A stretch of DNA of 64,000 nucleotides from Novosphingopyxis sp965218915 (GTDB lineage Bacteria; Pseudomonadota; Alphaproteobacteria; Sphingomonadales; Sphingomonadaceae), in NCBI RefSeq assembly GCF_965218915.1, contig NZ_OZ244711.1:1-64000 (forward strand), given 5' to 3'. Both the position numbers and the translations under genes were made by a program. Below are positions 1 to 7,767 of this stretch, one piece after another (within the stretch, counting starts at the first letter, position 1; each line of letters begins with the position of its first letter). The notes under the pieces were generated by a model. That model did not search any database and had not been told where the DNA came from. It saw only the letters and a list, made by a program, of their open reading frames with translations.

Positions 1-163
1 CAAGTTCTACAATGCGGCCAGTCGGAATCGCGGATGCCGCCGGACAGGACAGCGCGAACTGCGCCACCAGGGTGAGAGACAACGCACTCATGCCAGCCGT
101 CGCAGAGGCGGTGGCGAAGCGGAAGCGTTGGCGAAAGGTAACCTCATCGCAGCTCTCCAGCAT
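1..163 (-). CDS. Exported protein, N-terminal part only (runs off left edge)
   Basis: An ATG at 163 opens a leftward frame that stays open to the window edge, giving 54 codons. Residues 25-44 are a hydrophobic run (Met-Ser-Ala-Leu-Ser-Leu-Thr-Leu) ending in Ala-Ser-Ala, which looks like a Sec signal peptide with cleavage near residue 45. The N-region is long and contains Arg12, Arg14 and Arg16. The mature part is not in the window, so no family can be named. It lies downstream of the XRE gene on the same strand with a 73-bp gap. Confidence 0.4.
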   Translation of the reverse strand, partial: MLESCDEVTFRQRFRFATASATAGMSALSLTLVAQFALSCPAASAIPTGRIVEL

Positions 164-236
164 ATAAGCCAGAGAGCATCTAGAACTCTTATTTAGCCTC
201 AATCAAGAGATTTGTATAATCTCCAGCTTATGCGTC

Positions 237-644
237 TTAGGCGGGGTGCTGGCTATCTCGCTCCGGGGTTCTCCCCGGAATGATGGCCTGAAGTTGGCGC
301 AGGAGTTCAGCCAATTGTTCGCCCTCCTGTGCCGCCCGGCGGACGAGATCGCCCATGTGGTTGAACAGTCCAAGATCGAATGCGGTGGCGAGTTCTCCCT
401 CCAGCAACAGCGTCATGGGATGGGTCCCCAGGACGGCACTGATCCGCGCCAGTGACTTGAGCGTGAGGTTCTCCCCAGCCTCAACGGCAACGATGTAAGG
501 TTGCTTGGCGCCAATGGAGCTGGCCAAATCGGATTGTTTCAGCCCGGCCCGGCGGCGCGCTGCTCGTATTCGCTCACCGACCAGCTTGAGAAATGGGTCG
601 TAAGCGCCCTCGGTCTCGTCCGCTATCGCATCCTCTCCCGCCAT
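237..644 (-). CDS. XRE-family helix-turn-helix regulator
   Basis: A 135-residue DNA-binding protein. The XRE helix-turn-helix is clear: GERIRAARRRAGLKQSDLA, then QPYIVAVEAGENLTLKSLARI, followed by a C-terminal helix rich in Glu, Leu and Arg. I chose the ATG at 644 because GGAG sits 8 bases upstream. The frame stays open to 737, and the extra 31 residues are Arg/Pro-rich with no domain. It probably represses itself or a neighbour, as XRE proteins on plasmids often do. No toxin partner is visible next to it. Confidence 0.8.
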   Translation of the reverse strand: MAGEDAIADETEGAYDPFLKLVGERIRAARRRAGLKQSDLASSIGAKQPYIVAVEAGENLTLKSLARISAVLGTHPMTLLLEGELATAFDLGLFNHMGDLVRRAAQEGEQLAELLRQLQAIIPGRTPERDSQHPA

Positions 645-803
645 CGAAACCGCTCCGCCCATGCCACGGCGCAGTTCGCCATCCGCGGAGCGTCGGACAG
701 GCGATTCGGCCGGTGCCGTCGATAACGGCCCAATCATGATATTGTGTCTAGCGGAGATTGAGCCCTCCGACCCTCAAGTCACTCCGGCGTTGCAACCCAA
801 CAA

Positions 804-1077
804 GGGGTCAACGCCATAGGACGGGCAGGATAGCACAGTTCGCAGCGCAAACCATTGATCAATAATGGAAACTTACAGAGTCGTTGCGACTTTATCCTGA
901 ATCGATACCTCTGTCCCGGTTGAACTTCAGTCTGTTTGGGCAGAGTAGCTCCTAACGAAATCAAGGAACTGCACGCCCTCGCGCCGAGCCAGTTCAATTG
1001 GGATAGGCGCTGCCGGGCAAGTGTGCACAGTCCGTTCCACAAACCGTGCTATCCTGCCCGTCCTATAGCGTGACCCC
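804..1077. mobile_element. Miniature inverted-repeat element, Tn3-derived type (MITE/TIME)
   Basis: The segment is bounded by inverted repeats of about 38 bp (804-841 and 1040-1077) that both start GGGGTCA. They share the core ATAGGACGGGCAGGATAGCA, with one indel and a few mismatches. Both sides carry the same 5-bp flank AACAA (799-803 and 1078-1082), as expected of a target-site duplication. GGGG ends, terminal repeats near 38 bp and 5-bp duplications are Tn3-family hallmarks. There is no room for a transposase. The repeats differ from those of the Tn3 element at 21.6 kb, so it is not derived from that element. Confidence 0.8.
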
Positions 1078-1088
1078 AACAAGCCTGA

Positions 1089-1445
1089 TCACACGCGCTG
1101 GCTGAAAAGACGCTCCAAATCGTCCAGGAAAGCTATCGTGACGGAGACCGCCTCCTCGTTGTCAGCGCAAATTTCCAGCAGCATTCCCTTCACGACCGGC
1201 GCCTTGGCCATCAGGCCGCCGCTGGTGTGGGCGGGTTTTCGCACGGTCCGTCGAACCGCCGCGAGCCAGCTCCGCCTTGATGTGGTGACCCAATCCCGAA
1301 CCTCACGGATTCGGCTATCCGCCGCCGGTGCGATCTCGACTTCCTCGAGAGTGTGGCACCCTTCGACATAGCTCGCGTGGAGCGCGCAGCACTCAGCGCA
1401 ATCTGCACTCAGCGCCTCGTCGCCGAGATTACGGCTGAACATCAC
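1089..1445 (-). CDS. Hypothetical protein, 118 aa
   Basis: An open frame starting Met-Met-Phe-Ser-Arg with four Cys in the first 32 residues (CAECCALH and EGC). The rest is mixed alpha/beta, ending in an acidic stretch (Asp-Asn-Glu-Glu-Ala) and an amphipathic helix. No family is recognised. The clustered Cys and His might bind a metal. It is downstream of the GntR regulator on the same strand with a 141-bp gap. Support is only the frame and plausible composition, so it could be spurious. Confidence 0.45.
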   Translation of the reverse strand: MMFSRNLGDEALSADCAECCALHASYVEGCHTLEEVEIAPAADSRIREVRDWVTTSRRSWLAAVRRTVRKPAHTSGGLMAKAPVVKGMLLEICADNEEAVSVTIAFLDDLERLFSQRV

Positions 1446-1586
1446 GTGTCTCTGCGAGGCCGTTCGCGATGTCGTGCAGCTGGTGGACCACGACGTTCTC
1501 TCCGCCGAAATCTGCTTTTGAGGATACCTCTATATGACAGAGGAATCCCATTCCGGGTTGTCACGTCAAGCAGAAATTCACTAGGC

Positions 1587-2309
1587 TTATCGGATCTCGA
1601 CCTTGTAGTGGAAATCCCATCCGGGACCTCGCGAACAGCGCCACTCGATTGGCCGGTCGTCGTAGCCGAACGCGAGGCGGGCAATATTGACCACCGGTGT
1701 GCCCGTCTCGAGGCCGAGCAGCTCGGCCTCTGCCACGCCTGCCGTTCCGATCGTGATTGTTTCCTCGGCCCGGGCAACGATCTCGCCGCAGAGGGCTTCG
1801 TAAATCGGATAGAGTAGCTGCGGCTCGTTGTCCTTCATCGTGAGGATCGGGCCGAATCGCTTCGCGTCGAGCCAGATGTCCTCAATGAGAACCGGCTTCT
1901 CCTCATAAGTGCGCAGCCGGACCAGGTGGATGACCTTCGTTCCCTTATTCACGCGGAGCGCCTCGGCGACTTCGTTTGGTCCCAGGATCTTTTCTCGCTT
2001 CAGGATACGGCTGCTCGGGGACCGTCGGTCGCCGGCGCTACCATAGTAGCGGATGAACCGGACCACCGCGGTTTCGAAACGAGGCCGCCTTACGAACGTG
2101 CCGCTGCCTTGAACGCGCTCGATTAGAGAATCGCTGACCAGGAGGTCCAGCGCCTTCCTGGCCGTGCCGATCGCAACCTCGTATCGAGCTGCGATTTCCG
2201 CCTCGGTCGGAATTGGCTCGCCGGGGTGCCATGTGTTGCGCGCGATCTCGGCCGCGAGCTGGTCGCGTAACCTGCGATAGATGGGACGCCGATCTCCGAT
2301 CTCGCTCAT
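1587..2309 (-). CDS. GntR-family regulator with UTRA effector domain (HutC/FarR type)
   Basis: A 240-residue ligand-responsive repressor. The winged helix is at residues 8-72 (PIYRRLRDQLAAEI, then PTEAEIAARYEVAIGTARKA, then RVQGSGTFV). The chorismate-lyase-like UTRA fold covers about 90-236, with the typical ILGPNEVAEALRV and PVLIEDIWLDAKRF segments. Length and order match the HutC subfamily. The target and effector are unknown; no transport or catabolic genes lie beside it on this side. Confidence 0.9.
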   Translation of the reverse strand: MSEIGDRRPIYRRLRDQLAAEIARNTWHPGEPIPTEAEIAARYEVAIGTARKALDLLVSDSLIERVQGSGTFVRRPRFETAVVRFIRYYGSAGDRRSPSSRILKREKILGPNEVAEALRVNKGTKVIHLVRLRTYEEKPVLIEDIWLDAKRFGPILTMKDNEPQLLYPIYEALCGEIVARAEETITIGTAGVAEAELLGLETGTPVVNIARLAFGYDDRPIEWRCSRGPGWDFHYKVEIR

Positions 2310-2685
2310 AGGTTTGCAATGTGCCGCGAGGGACCGGAGTCGGTGAAGTCGATGCTATCGTCCGCCGCCGATATGCATGCTGCGCGATCGGCGGAATGCC
2401 AGACAGCGCCAGCACGTGATAATGATCTTACAACGAAGCGTGTCTCGTGCGAACGACCCAAAGGTCAGCTCTGCCCTATACCTGGCCGCCGGCGTTTCCA
2501 GGCAGGGCTGATGTCCCGTCTCAGCACCGGCTTGTAAAGTGTAGCGAACGCTTCATCGACAGCCATCACTGCCCGGCGGATGTCTGCGATCGTCACAGTC
2601 TCGACGGTCGTCTTAATGCTGCCCCTGGCGCTTCCCAGGGCACTCGATCTTGCTATCTTTCATTGCGGTCGTCGCGCCAACTTGC
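2310..2685. other. Gene-free stretch
   Basis: I see only short overlapping frames here with no domain, no convincing ribosome site and no repeat. It separates the GntR gene from the gene at 2686-3393 and may hold the GntR promoter. Confidence 0.5.
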
Positions 2686-3393
2686 TCACATTCCCATCTG
2701 CTTCATGACGATGGCTGTGAGAACGCCATAGGCCAGCTGCTTCACAGGCTCTGCCACCATGCCAAACACCTTTCGGAAGACTGGCTTGGCAGCAGCCATG
2801 TCCCCTTTGTTCGCCGCACTAACCATCTTCACTAAATCAGCCCTGGTTGATTCATCGACAGACTTTCCCGCCTGTCCCAGAAGCTCGGCCAAATATCGCG
2901 CCGAATCTGCTTCGTTGCTAACGTCAAAATTGATCTGCTGCGAAACCTGCTCACCCACGCCGATCGGAGACTGGTAGAAATTGCCGCCGGAGATATGGAC
3001 GTTCTGCTTTGGCTGACTGGATTTGGCTTTCAGCTGGTTTCCTGCCATTCGGTATCCTTCTTCCTTGAGATAGATGTATTCGCGTTTACTGAAGAAAGCG
3101 ATGATAATAGCCGATGAATTAGGCGGGTTATCGTACATCTCCATAGGACCCGTTCCCACAAGCTTGCGGTCCTCCAGTTCTTTGAGGGCTAAATCGTAAT
3201 CCACGCGGGACACTGCTTCGCTGCCTAGGACTTCTGTCTGAAGCTGCTGCATGTTGAGGCCGACATAGCCCTTGCTTAGATCGGCTGCGCTTCGGCTTTG
3301 CTCGATGAACTCCGTCTTCAATGCTATAAGAATTTCCTGAGCTACGCCACTAATTGGCCCTGACGGCTTCGCCGGCCCCGACCTTCTCGCCAT
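2686..3393 (-). CDS. Unknown 235-aa protein with a Gly/Asn-rich IGVG motif
   Basis: The start at 3393 is set by GGAGGA about 9 bases upstream; the frame is open to 3501 but the extension has no features. Residues about 15-110 look like a winged-helix or adaptor domain (MQQLQTEVLGSEAVSRVDYD, then LALKELEDRKLVGTG). A Gly/Asn-rich linker follows (NVHISGGNFYQSPIGVG). The C-terminus is helical (ARYLAELLGQ, then a KPVFRKVFGMVAEPV segment). No enzyme motif is visible. The linker resembles low-complexity assembly motifs found between domains of some bacterial immune or effector proteins; that comparison is inference. Its neighbour is the Ntn hydrolase at 3535. Confidence 0.7.
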   Translation of the reverse strand: MARRSGPAKPSGPISGVAQEILIALKTEFIEQSRSAADLSKGYVGLNMQQLQTEVLGSEAVSRVDYDLALKELEDRKLVGTGPMEMYDNPPNSSAIIIAFFSKREYIYLKEEGYRMAGNQLKAKSSQPKQNVHISGGNFYQSPIGVGEQVSQQINFDVSNEADSARYLAELLGQAGKSVDESTRADLVKMVSAANKGDMAAAKPVFRKVFGMVAEPVKQLAYGVLTAIVMKQMGM

Positions 3394-3534
3394 GCTACAT
3401 TCCTCCATCCATTTGCCGGTTGCCGCCAAAAAATCCGACACGTCGCCATGCACCACGTCGGAACCTTGCGTCACGCTGACTTGCGACCTGCTTTCTTTCA
3501 TGGTTGCAATCAGCCTGCTCTTACGCCGACCGCC

Positions 3535-4344
3535 TCACGGATTAAGCGACGTATGATAAAAATGCTTTCGAGCAACCCAACGGAAACCTTCATGCTTGGT
3601 GATCGCGGCAATTTCGATGGGGCCGCCAACCGTCTTTGCGCGACTGATTGAAAATTTGGAAAATCCCACAGTTGTCTCGACGAGATACCGGGCGAGATCA
3701 ATCGCGTCCTGAATCGGCATCGCGGGCATGACAAGGGGAGCCACTAAGTCTGGCGTTATCGCTGTTATCAGTGCCAATGCCCTGTCGTGATCCGCGCCAT
3801 GTTTCACCGCATTCGGCAGGACGGCGGATGTCCGGCCCAATATCAGGCGGTCAAGGGCCTCCTCTTCCCCCGCCCAACGCGGGCCGCAATCTGTTGCCCC
3901 TTGCAGCATCATCGGGTCCGGACAGTCCCTACCGTTGATTGAGATGCTCCAAACTTCCGGCAGGGAACGGTCGGAGGAATAACCAAAGACCCAGTAGGTA
4001 AGCCATACCTTAACGTCAGCAGCGTGAACCATCTCTAGCAGGAAAGAGCGGGCTTTATCGGCAACGCTTTTGATCGTGTAATTTGTTCTGTCGAGTTTCC
4101 AATCCAGGTCATCACCAAGAAGCCGTTGGCGCAGGTCTTTGGACAGCGTTGAAATGGAGGCTGTCCCAATATTCCCTGAGCCACACGTCATGCCCCCTAT
4201 AGGCAGTCCCTTATACAGATTGAATATCTTGTTAGCATTGTCGTAGCTCTGAACGAACTTATCGTCGTTTCGGAAGAACGAGGTCGTGCTGTCAGATGCA
4301 ACAACCAACCCGTCGTTGATCTTTACGCCGACGATTATCGTCAT
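3535..4344 (-). CDS. Proteasome-like Ntn hydrolase (HslV/20S beta fold)
   Basis: A 269-residue protein that starts Met-Thr-Ile-Ile-Val-Gly-Val. After Met removal Thr becomes residue 1. Asp falls exactly at 17 (VVASD) and Lys at 38 (NANKIFNLY), which aligns with HslV Lys33 before its RRLY. The following GGMTCGSGNIG matches the Gly-rich strand of HslV. This is the Thr/Asp/Lys set of self-activating proteasome beta subunits. No propeptide is present. No HslU-like or other unfoldase gene is adjacent, so it is not HslV itself, and the 269-residue length exceeds HslV (about 175). It is probably a peptidase or amidohydrolase of unknown substrate. Confidence 0.75.
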   Translation of the reverse strand: MTIIVGVKINDGLVVASDSTTSFFRNDDKFVQSYDNANKIFNLYKGLPIGGMTCGSGNIGTASISTLSKDLRQRLLGDDLDWKLDRTNYTIKSVADKARSFLLEMVHAADVKVWLTYWVFGYSSDRSLPEVWSISINGRDCPDPMMLQGATDCGPRWAGEEEALDRLILGRTSAVLPNAVKHGADHDRALALITAITPDLVAPLVMPAMPIQDAIDLARYLVETTVGFSKFSISRAKTVGGPIEIAAITKHEGFRWVARKHFYHTSLNP

Positions 4345-4402
4345 TCAGCTTCTATATCAGCTATCAGCAAGCCAGTGCCCCGACGCAGCCCGCTATCCCT
4401 CT

Positions 4403-4612
4403 TTACGGCTTGCGCCATTTATCCGGATGGCCGACTGACGTATTTCGTACCCGCTCTACCAACACCGTTGCGTTTGGATCAAGTTGGTTGGCGCGTTCGA
4501 TCGCTTCGGCCTGTGTAGGCTCGACCGCGCTCGCGCGCTGTGCCCCAGGTCGCCGCACGGCGTAATCACCTTCTTGGCGCTGCTCGATGAAAAACTCTTT
4601 CCTGTCCGTCAT
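4403..4612 (-). CDS. DUF2188-like small protein
   Basis: A 69-residue protein. The start at 4612 is chosen because GAGGGG lies just upstream. It contains the DUF2188 pattern: aromatic strand (GDYAVRRPGAQRAS), then TQAEAIERANQLDPNATVLV, then a basic C-terminus (HPDKWRKP). The family's role is unknown; members are small and often lie near stress or mobile genes. It is 58 bp upstream of the Ntn hydrolase on the same strand, so the two may be co-transcribed. Confidence 0.65.
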   Translation of the reverse strand: MTDRKEFFIEQRQEGDYAVRRPGAQRASAVEPTQAEAIERANQLDPNATVLVERVRNTSVGHPDKWRKP

Positions 4613-4713
4613 TATCCCCTCGCGAACACATGCCTCCAAGAATGGGACGGAGGCGATCGTTCACGGTACGTGCCCTTTCCCGAGTCGGACAAGGCATCCG
4701 TCATGCCAGATCC

Positions 4714-4899
4714 TCAGAAAGGAATATTATCATCCATGTCCGCTGCGCCCGTTTCTCCGTCGGTGACGACTGAATCGAGCTGGGGAATGACGATGGAGTG
4801 CAGATAGTCGGAAACGGTCATGCCGTTCGCCTTGGCCCGCCGCTCGATCTGACGGGCCTGATCCTCAAAAAACCAGACGGTGAAGGATCGGCCAGCCAT
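4714..4899 (-). CDS. Ribbon-helix-helix small DNA-binding protein
   Basis: A 61-residue protein starting MAGRSFTVWFFEDQARQIER. A beta strand (FTVWFF) is followed by two helices (QARQIERRAKANG and TVSDYLHSIVIPQL), the layout of Arc/CopG antitoxins and plasmid partition partners. GAGGGG is 9-10 bases before the ATG at 4899. The acidic tail (Asp-Met-Asp-Asp-Asn) could neutralise a partner. No toxin gene is adjacent; the upstream neighbour is a higA remnant. Confidence 0.6.
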   Translation of the reverse strand: MAGRSFTVWFFEDQARQIERRAKANGMTVSDYLHSIVIPQLDSVVTDGETGAADMDDNIPF

Positions 4900-4915
4900 A
4901 CGGTCAACCCCTCGG

Positions 4916-5136
4916 TCACAGCAAACCGGGCTGGTGGGGCTGGGCGGCGTTTTCGGGCCTGACGGGCAAAGCGTCGATCTCCGCGGCCGCGCCTCCTCGG
5001 CAAGCCGAAGATCAAAGGCGGCTTGCAGGTTCAGCCAGAACTCGGCCGACGTGCGAAACCAGTGGCCGAGTCGCAGGGCGGTGTCGCCCGGGATTGCCTG
5101 CTTGCCGTTGATGATCTGCGACACGCGGCCGGCGCG
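4916..5136 (-). pseudogene. higA-type antitoxin remnant (5' end missing, frameshift)
   Basis: The frame encodes RVSQIINGKQAIPGDTALRL and then FWLNLQAAFDLRLAEE, the second half of a HigA antitoxin helix-turn-helix domain. The first half (the usual PGE-leader and first helices) is absent. After AEE the expected AAEIDALPVRPEN tail is found in the next frame, ending at a stop at 4916-4918, so there is also a one-base shift near 4988. The missing 5' end abuts an integrase remnant on the other strand near 5140-5170. Confidence 0.65.
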
Positions 5137-5170
5137 CGGGAACAGCAAGCCGCTCGATCCCAATGGGCGC

Positions 5171-5410
5171 ATGGACCCCGACGCGACCGATCGCGTGGTG
5201 CGGAAATATGCGGCGCAGATCGGGCTTGCGCGCGGCTACTCGGCGCATTCGATGCGGGCGACCTTCATCACGACGGCGTTGGAGACTGGCGCGCAGCTCG
5301 AAGACGTGCAGAAAGCGGCGGGGCATCGCGATCCGAGCACGACGAAGCTGTATGATCGCCGGAGATATATCTCGAGAAGGCTGCAAGCTTTTTGCAATGT
5401 ATTGATTTAA
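5171..5410 (+). pseudogene. Tyrosine recombinase (integrase) 3' remnant
   Basis: Only the catalytic C-terminus is left: VVRKYAAQIGLARGYSAHSM, then RATFITTALETGA, then AGHRDPSTTKLYDRR. HSMR supplies the His-x-x-Arg pair, AGHRD the second His, and Tyr of KLYDRR is a family-conserved residue. The N-terminal two thirds are gone, and the end shifts frame near 5360 (the better ending GDISREGCKLFAMY is in the neighbouring frame, stop at 5403-5405). It abuts the higA remnant, so this is a deletion or recombination scar. Confidence 0.7.
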
Positions 5411-5426
5411 GCAGCGTTATGCAGCC

Positions 5427-7721
5427 CTAGGCTCTCGACGCGAGGCGTAGAGTACGGGTCGCATAGGAGACCAGTTCCTGATCGTTGATTGCTTCTGTCT
5501 CGTAAGCAGGGTTCGTGTCGTGGTGAAATCGATTGGCGTAATCGAGAAGGGACCTGACCTCACCTATGTCGGCCGACTTGAGTATCTGATTGGGTGAACC
5601 CGCCCGCTGCTGGCACACGCCGATGAACGATCCCAGCAACGTGCCCGGCGGGAACGCCGCCGGATAGGCGACACGCATGAACGCTTCGAGAATGGGACGA
5701 AGGTCAGCTGCGACTTGACGTTCGGTTGCTCGATTGCTGGCCTGGATATAAGCAGAAACACGCTCATGCCGGCGGTCGTGCTCGGTGATGCTGTCCTGCC
5801 GGACGTCCCAGGCCTCCAATGTCGATCCGGCTCCCTCCCGCCTGACGAGCATGGCAGATCGCGCCACCCTGTCGGCTCCGTCCCACAAGGCGCAGAGGAA
5901 CGGCTTAGAATGCGAGAGCACCAAAAGCTGGCTCACGCGGTCCTGCATAGCCCGCAACTCTTGCACCGTCGTCAAAGACCGGTGTTCGTCGAGACTTGTC
6001 ATTGGATCGTCGATCACGACGATTTTCTGCGCAAGATTTGGGCACTGATCGAGAGAGGCGAAGAAAAACGCGAGCGCCAAGGTGTTGCGGTCGCCGGCAC
6101 TCAGCGTGTTGCGGAACGAGGGTCCCGAAGCTGCCGTCAATGATACCGGGATGTTGTTGATAAGGACATTGTAAGTGCACGCCGAACCGCCACGGTTATT
6201 GACGGAGCTTACGGAGGACAGCTGGAAGCCGGCATTGAATTTCAGCAGGTAGGCGTTGATCGCCACCTCATAGGCCGGGAAGATGCTCTGACGGTAATTG
6301 TCGAGCGCTTCCCGCGTATCGGTCCGCAGCCTTTCCGTTTCCGTCTTCGACGCCTTCTCCGTCAGATAGGCCTGGCAACTCGCGGCGATGGGCTCGCTAT
6401 GACGAGCCTTCACCGCTTTCAGCCTGACGAGGCTGCCGTCCAGAGTGGCGACGTTGGCGCCCGCGGCCCGCTCTTTCACCAGCGCGATGGCCGCGTTGCA
6501 CGCCTGCAGCAAGGCGAAACGTGTGGCGATGGCCTCATGCTCGGCCCGGTAGGCGTCTACGAGCTCCAAGGTCTCGGGTGGCAACGCCGACGCTTCGAGC
6601 GGAGCCGATGCCTTCGAGCGCAGTGTCACCAGCACGGCTTCTCGCGCCGCGGACCATGTGCGCAGAAACGCCGCAGTGTCGACCTCCGCATCCGGGATGT
6701 CGGTGAACTCCTTCCAGAAACTCCGGGTCTCTACCGCGACCCGAACCGTCCGCTCGAAAGCTGCGGGAATGTCGCCGCCATGCGCTTTGCTGATCTCGCG
6801 ACCGACATCGTTGATCGTTGCTTTCAGCGTCTCATAGGCGGCGCTAAAATAGGCTTGGTAGTGTCGGATCAGCGGTGAACCGTCCAAATCCTGTGCGCAG
6901 AACGGACAAGTGTCGTGTCCCTGGTTTTCCGATGCGCCGGCAATGCGTCCCATACCGTCGCCCACCCAGGCCTCGCCTCCCGAGCCGAGCCTTTGCAAAT
7001 GCGCCCTCACTCGTGCCGCAGCGCGCGTCTCAAGATCGGCGAGCGTGCGGCTCAGCACAGCATTGGTGGCCGCAACGTCGAAGTCGGGTAGCGCCAGGGG
7101 CGCGAATCCCGCCCGCTGTCTGATCGCGTCGGATGCCCGAGCGGCTGACAGCTGACGTTCGATCTCGGTTATCAGGGCATCGATATTGGAAGGAACGGGC
7201 AGCGCACAGAATGCCTCGGCGGACAGGCTTCCGCGGGTAGCCGCCGGAATGTTCGCTTCCAGGAGCTTCAATGCGCGGTTGTGCTGTTCGATGCGAGCGA
7301 CGTGGCCTTGCAGCGCCGTATTGAGAGCTACACCTTGAGCGCCGAGGATCAGCTCATGCAGCTTCTGCCGGTGCTCGACTTCGACCTCGATGCCGGAACA
7401 GATATTCGTGGCGACAAACGCATCGTCGAACACCACTACATCCGGCAGCGCAGCGGACCAGGTGCCGTTCTGATAGACCACGCGGCTGCCTGCCATGCCG
7501 AGCACGACATGGGGTAAATGCTGCGCTCCAAGACGTTGCCGTTCCGAGACGTGATGCGGCTCGTTCGTGCCGGCCGAGCGGAGAATCGCCGCCAGCGTCG
7601 TCTTGCCTCGGCCATTCTCGGCATAGATTAACGCGAGCTTCGCCAGTGGAAGCTGCGCGCCGGCATCGACAGAATCGAACTGCCCGATATTTCGCAGTAG
7701 CTGCAGGTGCTTAAGCGTCAT
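5427..7721 (-). CDS. AAA_13/RloC-like zinc-hook ATPase
   Basis: A 764-residue SMC/ABC-type ATPase. Walker A is ENGRGKTT (35-42), a long coiled coil follows with a Cys-Pro-Phe-Cys zinc-hook (272-275), then the ABC signature LSAGD (540-544), Walker B VVIDDP (568-573) and the switch His in LSHSKPF. RloC and PrrC anticodon nucleases share this head. The C-terminus has LRPILEAF and an FHHD motif, but I could not match the Arg/Glu/His nuclease triad spacing of PrrC. It lies 46 bp downstream of the restriction gene on the same strand, which suggests a defence role linked to the restriction-modification pair. Confidence 0.8.
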   Translation of the reverse strand: MTLKHLQLLRNIGQFDSVDAGAQLPLAKLALIYAENGRGKTTLAAILRSAGTNEPHHVSERQRLGAQHLPHVVLGMAGSRVVYQNGTWSAALPDVVVFDDAFVATNICSGIEVEVEHRQKLHELILGAQGVALNTALQGHVARIEQHNRALKLLEANIPAATRGSLSAEAFCALPVPSNIDALITEIERQLSAARASDAIRQRAGFAPLALPDFDVAATNAVLSRTLADLETRAAARVRAHLQRLGSGGEAWVGDGMGRIAGASENQGHDTCPFCAQDLDGSPLIRHYQAYFSAAYETLKATINDVGREISKAHGGDIPAAFERTVRVAVETRSFWKEFTDIPDAEVDTAAFLRTWSAAREAVLVTLRSKASAPLEASALPPETLELVDAYRAEHEAIATRFALLQACNAAIALVKERAAGANVATLDGSLVRLKAVKARHSEPIAASCQAYLTEKASKTETERLRTDTREALDNYRQSIFPAYEVAINAYLLKFNAGFQLSSVSSVNNRGGSACTYNVLINNIPVSLTAASGPSFRNTLSAGDRNTLALAFFFASLDQCPNLAQKIVVIDDPMTSLDEHRSLTTVQELRAMQDRVSQLLVLSHSKPFLCALWDGADRVARSAMLVRREGAGSTLEAWDVRQDSITEHDRRHERVSAYIQASNRATERQVAADLRPILEAFMRVAYPAAFPPGTLLGSFIGVCQQRAGSPNQILKSADIGEVRSLLDYANRFHHDTNPAYETEAINDQELVSYATRTLRLASRA

Positions 7722-7767
7722 TTCCTACACTGTCCAAAACCCGCCGGGCGCGCTCACCTATCGGCGG

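Noticed and set aside
779..1042. An 87-codon minus-strand frame
   Set aside because: It lies almost wholly inside the miniature element and includes its terminal repeat; no domain or ribosome site.
2310..2685. Short plus-strand frames between the GntR gene and the gene at 2686
   Set aside because: They overlap each other, lack ribosome sites and show no domain.
5427..5800. PrrC/RloC anticodon-nuclease triad in the ATPase C-terminus
   Set aside because: LRPILE gives an Arg-x3-Glu pair, but the next candidate His (FHHD) is about 54 residues on instead of about 32, so the assignment is not safe.
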